From contig NC_081408.1 in NCBI RefSeq assembly GCF_030272615.1, positions 342,451,793 to 342,515,792 of the forward strand: DNA of 64,000 nt, read 5' to 3'. The notes below the pieces were generated by a model, which saw nothing but the letters and a program-made list of their open reading frames with translations, ran no database searches and had not been told where the DNA came from. The stretch's first letter is position 1, and every line of letters begins with the position of its first letter. This DNA is from Cryptomeria japonica. Taxonomy: Eukaryota; Streptophyta; Pinopsida; Cupressales; Cupressaceae. Position numbers and translations under genes: made by a program. This document shows, one piece after another, positions 1-9,875 of this stretch.

Positions 1-1386
1 ACAAAGGATGTGGTTTGTCAAGTCCTAGACATCGATCTCACATACAACATACTCTTGGGACGCCCATGGATTCATGAAATGAGCGCAGTCCCATCTACAT
101 ATCATCGATGTATCAAGTTTCTACACCATGGAGTTGAAGTGACCGTCAAAGCGGATCCAAATCCATTCATATATTGCAACAATTTGCAACCTAGATCTGA
201 AATAACAATTCCAGCTAATCGAGAAGCTATTCCTTCATCGACATATGTGGATCCTGAATCCTTGAAAGCTTCTACATCAAAACAAATAGAGCTCAAAGAA
301 AAATTCAAGATTAAAGACATGGGATGTGGTGAGTATATCTTTCATGTTGATCAACTCCCACAGTCTCCTAAGACATTCAATCGACAAGAACAATCTACAA
401 GCAATATGCAAGACCAAGGAATTGTGTGTGAACCACCTAGTGTTGTGGCTACTAAGTCCGAATGCAAATTTCCTCCAGCGGTGCAAGCAGCTCTTGATAT
501 CAATAGTCCTAAGAGTGGTTTCAGTGAAGAATCTAATGAGCATATCACTAGCCCTCTTGACAGCTCACATAGCTTTACCATATCATCCACTCATTCCATT
601 TCCACTCCGCTCCCAGACTTGGATCAACAAGAATTACAAAAGCCCTTACTCATTGGGGATCAAAAATCAAGCTTTGAAAAGAAAAATCTAAAATTCAAAA
701 ATAAAGAAAAGTCCTTCAGTCCAAATCAAAATCAAAAGCTACTGGACTCAGCAAAAATCAAAGTCAAGGATAAAACTCATATGAAGCAAAAAGAGCAAGA
801 GTTGATCTCCCCTAACACCAAAATAACTGGGGGCAAAAGTTCTACAATTTTAAGTCAAAAAGCATACTTGTTGATCTTAAGTCTCCATCATGCTATCCTA
901 CTTTCACTTCTTTTCACAGTCATAAGCCTTCATAACTCATCCACTTGTTCCACACATCCTTTTCCTTCTGGTGATACATCATGGACCTTTAATGGAGATT
1001 TCTCAAAGGACTTTGCTATCAGTGATGCCCAAACTTCTTCAGGTGACGCGCATATGGGCCTGTGTAGTCCACACACTAGTAATTCTATCTCAGTTCCTTT
1101 ATCAAGGAAGACAGTCACTCAAGCTACACATCATTCAGTCAAGGAACAATGCAGTTACAATCACAAAGTCAAGCCTCACACATTTGAGGTAGGTGACTTA
1201 GTACTCAGAGAGAACCCCAAGAATCAGCAAGACAGAGATAAGAAGGGCAAGTTCAAACCAAACTGGCTTGGTCCTTACATCATCACAGTAGTATATGGAT
1301 CTGGGGCATATCAGCTCTCAACTACAGAAGGTGAACCCTTGGAGGATCCTATCAACAGCATGCACCTTCGCAGGTTCTACACATAG
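1..1386 (+). pseudogene. Gypsy polyprotein remnant: protease region fused to integrase C-terminus
   Basis: The frame is open from base 1 to a TAG at 1384-1386, so it continues beyond the left edge. The first ~60 residues contain the end of the retropepsin-like domain (the YNILLGRPWIH motif, matching the element at 38102-38797). Residues ~375-458 are an integrase C-terminal module (FEVGDLVLRE, then WLGPYII, GAYQLS, HLRRFYT). RT, RNase H and the integrase catalytic core, normally more than 1000 residues, are absent between them. The ~300-residue linker is low-complexity, Lys/Ser-rich and hydrophilic, with one strongly hydrophobic stretch near residues 281-304. The frame is open throughout, so the core was lost in frame or the linker evolved separately. 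It cannot encode a working polymerase. The family call is secure; the reason for the open linker is unknown. Confidence 0.75.
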
Positions 1387-3076
1387 CCCTTCAGAATATC
1401 CTAATTCAAAAATACAAAAAAATCAAAAAACTTCAAAAATACAAAAAAAAAAAAATTATAAAACAAAAAAATCGTTACATGGTGAAAACCTGGCAAACAG
1501 GCGCCTTGTGACACAAAAAAAATTGAAAAATCAAAAAAGTAAAGAGAAATAATTTCGTCCAACGGTGAAAACCACTTCGGTGGCGCCCTGGGCAAGTACC
1601 ATGGTGAAAACTGGGTCACCAGCGCCATGCGTAGAGACTTTGCTCCTCCCTCTTTCAGGATTCTCTTCCATCCTTTCACTTCGCACACACTCACAACCTA
1701 TTTGTTCACAATAAACTTACCCATTCCCATCATGGCTTGTTATTGATCTACCTAAGATTGGTTAGCCATCCATAACCCTCCCTTTTCACCCCCTTTTCAT
1801 CCATAATAAATCGGATCCTATCTGTGACTACGGCCAATTCCTACGTCTAGTGATGGGTGTGGAACTGAGAACATCACATGTTTCGAGGAGTACAGTTTCT
1901 TTCAGCTTTCTTCAGTCTATCTGCGCACAATCCGCAATAAAGCAGCATTTGCATCGCCAGTCCACAATAAAGTTTCGCCTTCTCCGCAATAAAGTATCAG
2001 TTTCATGGATTCAGTCAGTTTCAGATAAGACACAGCAGCAACAATGAGCTTCAACAAAATCAAATCTTTCAACAGACTCAGACAACATATGGTTCAGTGC
2101 TATCTATCCTTTTTGTGAAAGTGAACATTGTGACCACAATCAAATAAGACTTATACAAGTGACAAGAGACACAAACTTGAGGACTACAATGGATGTTGGT
2201 GTCGAGTCTTGGTTTTCTTTTGATTTTATCTTTTTGGTGACATGTCTTTTAGCTTTTCCAGGATGTCTTTGACTAGAAAGGCAAGGATGGGGTATCGTCA
2301 CCTATTTGCATTTGCTATCTGTGGATTGTCTTTTAGTAATGCTATGGCTTGTCCAAGGATATGAGGACACTGTGAGTCTAGTATGAACTGGGGCATTCCT
2401 TGTTTGTGACTGTCTTATCTCCATGCAAACAGGTACAATGACTTTCTGGGCCGAACATATGCCTTGATTGTCATAACCTATTTTGCCATAATAAGCTCAA
2501 TGATGATAACGCACAAGAAGCTCTTTCACTTTCATATCTTCTATCTTCCATCCCCCTTTCTTGATTGACTTCCATCGTCCTTCTCAAGTCCACGTAGCCT
2601 GCTATCACATGACTGAGTATAATAACACACCAAAAACATTTGCATTTCATTTAGCTGCACCTACATCACCACATATAAGCATTTCATACATACATATAGA
2701 TATCACATCCTGCATACAACACATATTAGCACATCTCACATTTTCATTATGTAAATAATCATTTGCATTATCATATTCATTTGCATTACATACATTCACA
2801 TTTGCATCATGCATACACATATAAAACATAAAAGAACAAAAATATATAGCATTGCATCATATAAGCATCCATATCATAAAACATGTATCACATAAGAACA
2901 TTTCATCACATAAGGTACACATGCATATAGCTTCCGCAAAGATGGATCATCTCTCATATATAATCAAAAGTGTCATGATACAATGATGTTAAAAGAATCA
3001 TATGGCTACAAAATCACCCGCAGGTGTCTACAATACAAAAATAGTACAATACTGATACATAGGGAGCCCTCTAAGG
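1387..3076 (+). other. Non-coding tail of element A1
   Basis: No protein-coding signal is convincing here. Three copies of a GGTGAAAAC motif, each followed by a GGCGCC or AGCGCC core, lie at about 1480-1635. The stretch 2560-3000 is AT-rich and full of CATATA/CACAT-type low-complexity sequence. Short reading frames look like chance. Confidence 0.6.
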
Positions 3077-3631
3077 CTATGATGAACTCCCTCCCTCGGA
3101 GCCGCCTGGCCTCGACGGAGTTTGAGCCCTAGAAGGACCCACCCCAAGATCAACTCTCCTAGCCCCTGTGTCCCTTGCAGCCACCCCTCGTGTCGTCCTA
3201 TCCAGACAGAGGAACCCACTGATAACTCCTGTCAACACTATTGGTAGTGCTAATCCTGTCCATGTCATGGTATCCCAGGCTACATGACCTGCTCGCATCT
3301 CCAAACCCGGATCCTGAAACACCCGTCTCAATGCCTCCCTGTCACCGTCACGGTCATAGGGAATCAACTCTCCATCAATGGGGATATGCAGTATCCTGTA
3401 GACATCCTCTAATGTCACTGTCATCTCACCCATCGGCAGGTGAAACGTGCACGTCTCCGAGTGCCATCTCTCGGCCAACGCAGTTAGTAACCCCATGTTT
3501 GCCCGAAACTCAGGCACATAGAGCACATGTGTGAGACCCATCTCCTCAATGGATATCATGTCCTGGATCGACAACTCTGGTCGCAGTCTCTGAGTCGACG
3601 GGAATCTCTCCCGTGACTCTAACATCGGCAA
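3077..3631 (-). CDS. Antisense ORF with plant mobile domain (PMD) inside the gypsy element
   Basis: 184 codons, ATG at 3629-3631, on the strand opposite to the retrotransposon. Residues ~30-100 match the plant mobile domain pattern (MAIN/MAIL family, formerly called aminotransferase-like): an LLTALAERW segment, then TFHLPMGEMTVTLEDV, then a hydrophobic block ending in IPIDGELI. The rest is shorter than host PMD proteins, and the last ~50 residues are Arg/Gly/Ser-rich and not recognisable. PMDs are known both in host silencing proteins and inside plant transposable elements, and antisense ORFs between pol and the 3' LTR are known in Tat-lineage elements. The orientation and position here fit that pattern. 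Whether it is translated cannot be seen; it may be a spliced or truncated gene. Upstream on its own strand lies a repeat field (4020-4352) resembling the sense-strand leader of the next element. Confidence 0.65.
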   Translation of the reverse strand: MPMLESRERFPSTQRLRPELSIQDMISIEEMGLTHVLYVPEFRANMGLLTALAERWHSETCTFHLPMGEMTVTLEDVYRILHIPIDGELIPYDRDGDREALRRVFQDPGLEMRAGHVAWDTMTWTGLALPIVLTGVISGFLCLDRTTRGVAARDTGARRVDLGVGPSRAQTPSRPGGSEGGSSS

Positions 3632-3677
3632 ATACTCCTGCAGTCACACAATCAATCTTGTCAGTTATCGTGGCATT

Positions 3678-4000
3678 CACTGTTTATCATAAAATGCTAC
3701 TTGCTACCTAAATGCATCTGGTTATCTATCCTAGTGACACTCACTGTTCATCACAAAGTGTTGCTATCTACCCTAAGTAGTACTCCCTGTTCATCACAAA
3801 GTACTACGTGTGTGACATTCCCCGTTCATCACAAAGTGTCACTCACATTCGCACTCCCTGTTCATCACAAAATGCTGCCTATCCTGGTGCTCCCTGTTCA
3901 TCACAAAGTGCCTTGATCTATCCTAATCTTCCTAGAGGACCTGCTTGAGTGTATCCTCTCAGCAGCTTATCCAATCGACAACGTATGTTCATCACAGAAC
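3678..4000. repeat. Dispersed GTTCATCACAAAGTG repeats
   Basis: A CTGTTCATCACAAAGTG-like core recurs about seven times between 3678 and 4000, at irregular spacing of 34-95 bp, with AT- or CT-rich spacers. Several spacers repeat the flanking bases (for example GTACTAC), which suggests local slippage. It lies in the element tail, upstream of the antisense PMD ORF. Confidence 0.7.
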
Positions 4001-4019
4001 TGCCGATTTGACCTAAAAG

Positions 4020-4352
4020 ACTAAAACCATGCATTTAAACACACAAACGCACTTTTAACACACACGCGCGCTTTTAACTCATAAATGCGCTTATAGACTG
4101 CACAAACGCGCTTCTGCGACACAGACGCGTTTTCTGAACACAAACGTGCCTATGCCAGACACAAACGCGACCAGGGAACACAGACGTCCCTACATGACAT
4201 AAACGCTCCTAAAAAGCACAGACGCTGCTACATTTCACAAACACGTCCGCATTCAACACAAATGCGGTTCCAGGCACAGACGCGCCTGGACCCAACACAG
4301 ACGCACCTGTTGGACACAGACGCGCCTGGAACTGACACAGACGCGGTTGTGC
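4020..4352. repeat. CACAGACGCG repeat field
   Basis: At least a dozen copies of CACARACGCG or CACAGACGCG at 20-35 bp spacing. Read on the minus strand this is a GCGTCTGTG series leading into the PMD ORF. The same series, on the plus strand, fills the leader at 5783-6020. Confidence 0.85.
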
Positions 4353-4857
4353 GTTTTTGCATATTTCAACTATCCTATTCCTAGCGCATTTATTGCTACT
4401 AAACATGCATTTATGACAAAACTTGAAATGCGTGAAAGTACGAGGAGGTTTTCGGGTACTTACCGGCTCTCCTGCATCGGCTGGTCGCTGGAATCGGCGA
4501 ACACGGTCGAATCTATGAATGAATGCCATCGCTGCTGACTGCTGCTACTCTTTTCTCGCTCTGCACTGTGATCTTCTAAGGGTGTGGATGACAATGAGGA
4601 TGTCTTTTGCCCGTGGCCTATCTTATAGCCTACCCTAGCCCTCGCCCTCATTTCCCGAGTCAGTATTCTTTATCCCGTGACTTTGTCACTTTATTCGGTC
4701 AACCCATTCTAGCCTTTCTTTCTTATCGAGAGATTGTCTGCAATCTTTTCAGACATTTTCATCCAATCTCTCGAGGGGGCATATAATTCCCATCCTGGGG
4801 CAACTTTGTATCAGTTCATCTTATCTTCTTTGAAACAACGCGACAAGCCGCATTGTC

Positions 4858-4873
4858 TCAAAGAGGGGCAAAA
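4858..4873 (+). other. Polypurine tract of element A1
   Basis: The purine run AAAGAGGGGCAAAA sits directly against the LTR start TGTAGACACT. An almost identical tract precedes the LTR at 41672. It would prime plus-strand DNA synthesis. Confidence 0.8.
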
Positions 4874-5651
4874 TGTAGACACTCAAAATTGTCATGTTTA
4901 ATTAAATAAATATTTTATTTATTTAATTATCTAAGCCTAATTCTTCTATTAATTAAATAAATTTTTATTTATTTAATTAATTCATTTATCCTCTTCTAGC
5001 CTTATTTCTAATTTAAATAAATACATTTATTTATTTAAATTACCCCTTTCCTAAATTAAATAAATATTTTATTTATTTAATTGTCCTACTTCTTCTATTA
5101 ATTAAATAAATCTTTATTTATTTAATTAATTCATTATCTTTTTCTACACATGACACATGTCATTCATCTCTTAATTCATACACTACCTACCCCTTTCATT
5201 TATTTCTTTTACCTACCCTCTAATCCTAGCCGACCTCTCTTTTTACACCTCTCAATCTTAACCCTCCATTTCCTATTGTGTCTTCTATTTAAGGAGATGC
5301 TTTCTTCATTGTCAAACCCTAATGACACATCCTAATGATCTTTCATGCAACTTGGCTACACTACAATTCCACTTGCAACCACATTCCGTTCTTTATTGAG
5401 CTCTTGTGCATACAAAAATCTGAGAGCAAGCATATCAAACAAGATCAATGGAGATAGGAAGAATGGAGATCAAAACCCTATTGGACATGTGATGGTATAA
5501 TCTTTATGATTTTGAGTTATTTTGCATTGTCTTAGGTTATCTTCATATGTTATGGTGGATCTTTGTTCATTGTTAGGCTAGGGTTTGGTGGTTGAATCCA
5601 TTTTAGTCTTTCAATATTGTTGTTATTTGTTATCCATTTTCACCATATACA
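4874..5651 (+). mobile_element. LTR shared by two Tat-like elements (3' LTR of A1 and 5' LTR of A2)
   Basis: 778 bp, starting TGTAGACACT and ending ATATACA. A polypurine tract abuts its left end and a primer-binding-site-like motif abuts its right end, so it serves as the 3' LTR of the left copy and the 5' LTR of the right copy. A TATA-like CTATTTAAGG lies near 5288. The U3 side holds five AT palindromes (4899-5130). Confidence 0.8.
4899..5130. repeat. Five AT palindromes in the LTR U3
   Basis: Perfect inverted repeats with 12-15 bp arms and 4-6 bp loops: 4899-4911/4917-4929, 4948-4962/4967-4981, 5011-5022/5029-5040, 5054-5065/5071-5082 and 5097-5111/5116-5130. Arms are variants of AATTAAATAAAT. 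Spacing is about 43-63 bp. Confidence 0.9.
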
Positions 5652-5670
5652 TTTTGGCACGCCCGGTGGG
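5652..5670 (+). other. Primer binding site-like motif of element A2
   Basis: TTTTGGCACGCCCGGTGGG directly follows the LTR end. The same motif with one change follows the 5' LTR of element B at 32448. It begins with TGG, as expected for pairing with a tRNA 3' CCA; the tRNA species was not assigned. Confidence 0.65.
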
Positions 5671-6476
5671 ACTCTTGTCCCTTTGCATTTAACATTTTTG
5701 TTGCAGATTTTGCATTTTTGAAGTTGCAGATCAGACGATTTCGATGACATTTTAGGTTTTTTCCGCATCTGCGAGTGTTCGGATCGCGTTTTTGTGTTTC
5801 AGAAGCGTCTGTGATATCGTTAATCGCGCCTGTGTTTTTGCCAGATTTTTATTTTTGCAGGTTTCTGGAATCGCGTCTGAGAATTTTAACCGCGTCTGTG
5901 CCGGATCTCATCGCGTCTACGTTCTTGAGTCGCGTCTGTGACCTTTAATCGTGTCTGTGAACTACAGAACCGCGTCTGTGTAGTTCAGACGCGTCTGTGT
6001 CTGGTATAAAGGCGTCTGTGCTTTCTGTTTTGCAAATTTTTCAAGTTTCTTTGATTCAGGTTTTCGGATTTTGTACTTAGGGTTTCAGATCTGGTTTATT
6101 TTCGGCTAACCTTTGCAGATCTAGCTAACCTGGTTTGTGCAGCTTGCTTTGGAGGCAAAAACGTTTTTGTTGAAGGCCCCTTTTCACAAAGTCTTTTTGG
6201 GTTTTCTAAAATTTACCTAACTTGTGTGCTTGCAGGAAGGGGTTATCATTTGAAACAATCCAAACTACTAACAATTTTGTTGCAGGGCCTTAGGGTTTTG
6301 TAATTTTTATTGTGTGCCTTGTTTTCATAGCTTAGCAAACACTTCAATTGGTGCACTAAAATTGAATCATTGTCTTTTGTGTCTTGAGCAATAGGCTCTT
6401 TTTGTTTAATCTTTAGAGGGCCTGTCTTCCCGTGTGGTCATTAGGACTACTAGTGAGAAGAGAACGACCCAAGTGG
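5671..6476 (+). mobile_element. 5' leader of Tat-like element A2, cut off at 6476
   Basis: Untranslated leader with no long ORF. It contains the GCGTCTGTG repeat field (5783-6020) and then several short TTGCAGG-containing segments. Bases 6400-6475 (up to GAACGACCCAAGTG) correspond to 34120-34195 in the leader of element B, so the element is truncated within its leader before gag. The join to the Tekay LTR is at 6476/6477. Confidence 0.65.
5783..6020 (+). repeat. GCGTCTGTG repeat field in the sense leader
   Basis: About ten copies of GCGTCTGTG or close variants at 15-35 bp spacing. It is the reverse complement of the 4020-4352 field on the other side of the LTR. Confidence 0.85.
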
Positions 6477-8477
6477 TAGCACGGTCTCTGAAAATGTCAG
6501 AAGTACGCAGGGCAGTGGTAATTGAGACCGCGGGGTTAATGGTACCCCCCACTACCTTGTGGTCACTATAAGTGGCCGCAGGGGAGTGGAGAGGACCACA
6601 CGGCCCCCTCATCCCCTACGGGCCTACGCATGCAGGACCGCAGGGGGTGATGGGACCCGTGGTCCCCACCCCCTAATTACTATTATAAAACAATTCGCCT
6701 TGTTTAATGATTAACTTTGATGAAACTTTTAAAATCGTTTTAACTAAAAATTTAAGTTATTTATATATATATATATCATTTTAAATTAAATTTAAGATAA
6801 TTCCTTTTTAATTTTATATAATTGTTTAGTTAAATTTATTTTTATTTTTTTTTAGCAAAAAGATTGAAATCAAATTATTGTTTCAATTCCTTTAGGGAAT
6901 TATTGGATTATTTGATCAATGATTTTGATTTACTAAAAAACAAATAAGTCTTATTATTTCAATTTGATCCAAAATTTCATAAAGTATAAGCTAATCACTC
7001 ATGTGGAATTAGTAACTCTATAATTAATTAGTCTCGCGATAGGAGAAAACATTTCTGCATTTTGTATGTAAATGACGTTACTTTTGCATTGCATTTATAT
7101 TATTTCACATTCTTTATCTTCATGCAATTGCACGTAAGTTCACAATTATCATTACCATGCCAATACATGTATTAATTCGTTTAATTGTAGAATAATGATA
7201 TTTCTCTTTTTCAAATAGTATTTAAAGTTTAAATTATGTACACCCATTTCATAATTATATCTCAAGCATGATGTTTCATAAGCTCTTAGTTTAGAAACTA
7301 ATCAAAGGAAGTTGGAAAACCAAAATTAGCAGCGTTCGGTATATACGGTGCCTCAGGGTCACGCTTACGGGTAATGTCGTCGTGTTGAACTACTGCACTT
7401 AATGCCTAATAAAGATGCATCAACAATGTCTGTGGCATCGTCCCTATAAATCATCGGGGAGTAATAAGGGACACTTGGAAGTTAAAATCCAAGGGGCAGG
7501 TAATCCCCCTTGGATCGATAATTTAATAAGATAACTTTTAAATGATTTTCACATCCGTTGAGATAAACCGTAGTAAACCCCTTTTAGGGATGGTCAAGTT
7601 GAATGCTCTCATGAAATTGATTTCTTTTTTTTATCTTGAAGGGATATTGGTGATTTACAATTTGGTCAAGGGTGACGTTCATGATAAGAATTAGGATCTA
7701 GTTATTTTTAGGCCACAAGCAATAGGCCATCTTGAGCCTTCGCTTAAGCGCTACCATCATGGGTAGCAACCGCAGAGAAACTATCTGGGACATTGACCCT
7801 AGAAAGGGTTGCGTACCCACAAATCAGTTTACATCAAACCATAGAATAGAAAATAGAACTACATACTTTACGCCTTGATCCCGTGCCGAAGCAGGTATGT
7901 AGGCAGTCTTGGGACGGAGTTGTCCCTCGTACTCAGGCATTCGTGGGTGGGGTCTAGGCTTGGTTGAGTAAGAATCCTAATTGAAAGATAAGATAATTTA
8001 ATTGAAAAAGAAATTCAATGCATACTCGAAAGGAATCCCGTATGGATTTGCTTGACTTCCCGAGGCTTTAAGCCAAATTTCGAGGCAGAATTCAAGCTTG
8101 TATTAATTAATTACTCCTAAGGACAGCGACCTCGGTGCACTTTTGTTAGAAGAGTGTAGTACTTAGTGAGTGGCTCAGGACCCGAATGGTCCTGATGTGT
8201 CTAAGTCTCTGGCCAGAGCATCTCCTATCCCATTTGGATAGATGCCTACCCCGTATGGGTAGATGCCTATCCCGTATTGGATAGATGGAATCTTATGTCT
8301 TGTATGGACAATTGCCTAACCCGTATGGTTAGATGCTCATCTCGGATCGATGAATGCCTAATCCTAAATGGATGGCTGCCCAGAGTATGCAATTGAATAA
8401 AACATAATGATTACATTAAACAAAAAAAAAAAAAAGAATACTCAATTTTGTTGATTCAATTATGGTGGGTTATTACA
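6477..8477 (+). mobile_element. Truncated 5' LTR of T1
   Basis: Matches 14819-16861 of the 3' LTR closely over about 2.0 kb and ends GGGTTATTACA. The first ~1.5 kb of the LTR is missing. A GC-rich segment (6480-6680) and the hairpin array (8225-8375) lie inside it. Confidence 0.85.
8225..8375 (+). repeat. Mini-hairpin array, T1 5' LTR (7 units)
   Basis: Seven consecutive short stem-loops start at 8225, 8246, 8267, 8296, 8316, 8337 and 8358, mostly 21 nt apart and separated by ATGC-like spacers. Stems include CTATCC/GGATAG, CTACCC/GGGTAG and CTAACC/GGTTAG; four units have a CGTAT-type loop. The array ends about 100 bp before the LTR end. Confidence 0.85.
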
Positions 8478-8479
8478 TG

Positions 8480-8491
8480 TGGTATCAGAGC
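8480..8491 (+). other. Primer binding site of T1 (initiator tRNA-Met type)
   Basis: TGGTATCAGAGC lies two bases after the LTR end. This is the standard plant retrotransposon PBS complementary to initiator tRNA-Met. Confidence 0.9.
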
Positions 8492-8627
8492 CAAGTTCAA
8501 ATCTAGGCCTTGTGCTCACTTCAATTTATTCAACTAAGGGAATGTTTTACAATAGTAGAAATTACTTTTTCAAAATCCTAAATCAAAAAAACTAACTACA
8601 TAATTTAACTTTCAGGTAAAACCTAGA

Positions 8628-9875
8628 ATGGCAAGAGGAAGAGGAAGAGGAAGAGGAAGGGCTAATGGAAGACGTACTAGGAGTCAAAGGGAAGAAAACC
8701 ATGACGAAAACCATGAGGAAAACCATGAAGAAAACCATGAGGAAGACCATGAAGAGGATCGACACAATCCAAGAAATAACGGAGATGGGGTCCAAGCTAT
8801 AATCGACCTTCTAACCGAACAAAGAGATAAAATCAACTTCTTGCAACAATCACTGGAGGACCTTAGGGAAAGGTAGAATGACTATGAAAATAGAAGTGGT
8901 ACCGAAAATGAAAACCCTGGTAGCGATCAAGGGAATGTGATGGGTAATAGAAAGGAAAATAACCTATTGGAACTCTCCAAGGACTTAAAGAAAATCACCC
9001 CTCCTAAGTTCGATGGGAGGCAGATTGGTGAAGGGGCTAAGAATTGGTGAAAAGAAATGGAAAAATATTTTGAGCTAAGAGATTTTAGCGAAACAACCAA
9101 GGCTTTATGGGGTTCCTATCAACTCACAGGGGAGGCAATTAGTTGGTGGACCAACACCAAGGAACAAAATGGGTATAACAGGGATACGGTCACATGGGAT
9201 CAATTTGTTCACCACTTCTGAGACAGGTGGCTCCCTCAATTGTTCTTTGATGAGAAAGTGACAAAATTCCATAATCTACATCAAGGGTCACTATCCGTTC
9301 AACAATATTGGGATAAGTTCGCCAAGTTGCTTAAATATGTGCCTATGTACCAGAAGGATGAGGAAGGCCAAGCAAGGAAGTTCATTTTGGGGTTAAATAC
9401 CAACATAGGGGTAGAGGTTGACATGCATGGACTCAGAAACATGAATGAAGTACTTGAAAAGTCCCTGAGGCAAGAGAGGAAGATTCAAACACTAGCAGGG
9501 TGGAACTATAATGGGAACCATTCATTTAAAAGAAAGCAAGAATTCAATGGAAACACTAATTTCAACAAGGGTCGGAGGAATAATTCTTCTAAAAGAAGGC
9601 CACCACCTAATCAATATCAGAGGAATGGAAATGATAATAACAGGGGCAATAATAACAGGGGCAACTATAACAAGAATGACCAGCAGAAAAGGGTAACTTA
9701 CCCACCTAGGGCCAATGAAACAAGGAATGATCCCCCTAGAAATCAAGGTAGGAGGGGTCCTCCAAGCGGATGCTTTATGTGCGGGGAAAACCATTTGGCC
9801 AGAGAGTGCCCCAGGATGCAAGGACAGATTAGGCCAATCAACCCCAACAAGGGCCCCAACAAAGGATTCATGTAG
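8628..9875 (+). pseudogene. gag of T1 (broken)
   Basis: Starts MARGRGRGRGR, then an acidic EENHEENHEE-type repeat. All segments lie in one frame, with stops at 8874-8876 (TAG), about 9047 (TGA) and about 9221 (TGA). The retrotransposon gag domain spans ~8960-9480 (KFDGRQIGEG, SYQLTGEA, LFFDEKV, KFILGLN). An Arg/Asn-rich linker follows, then a zinc knuckle CFMCGENHLARECP at ~9770-9812. It ends at a TAG at 9873-9875, reached because one base is missing near 9825 relative to the sister copy, which puts gag and pol in different frames. The first stop is shared with the sister copy. Confidence 0.85.

Larger units (their letters stand above)
1..4873 (+). mobile_element. Tat-like Ty3/gypsy element A1, internal region (left part outside window)
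   Basis: This is the 3' part of a Ty3/gypsy element running left to right. It holds a protease-region/integrase C-terminus ORF, then about 3.5 kb of non-pol tail with an antisense PMD ORF and two repeat fields, and ends in a polypurine tract directly against an LTR at 4874. The Tat-like assignment is inferred from the integrase tail type (GPY-like module ending in HLRRFYT), the long 3' tail and an antisense ORF, which are known features of that lineage. The left LTR is outside the window. Confidence 0.7.

Noticed and set aside
3028-3219. 63-codon minus frame overlapping the PMD ORF
   Set aside because: Shadow frame of the PMD ORF.
9833-9875. Apparent -1 gag-pol overlap in T1 with a G GGC CCC slippery-type heptamer (9851-9857)
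   Set aside because: In the sister copy T2 the zinc knuckle and protease share one frame; T1 lost one base near 9825. The overlap is a mutation, not programmed frameshifting.
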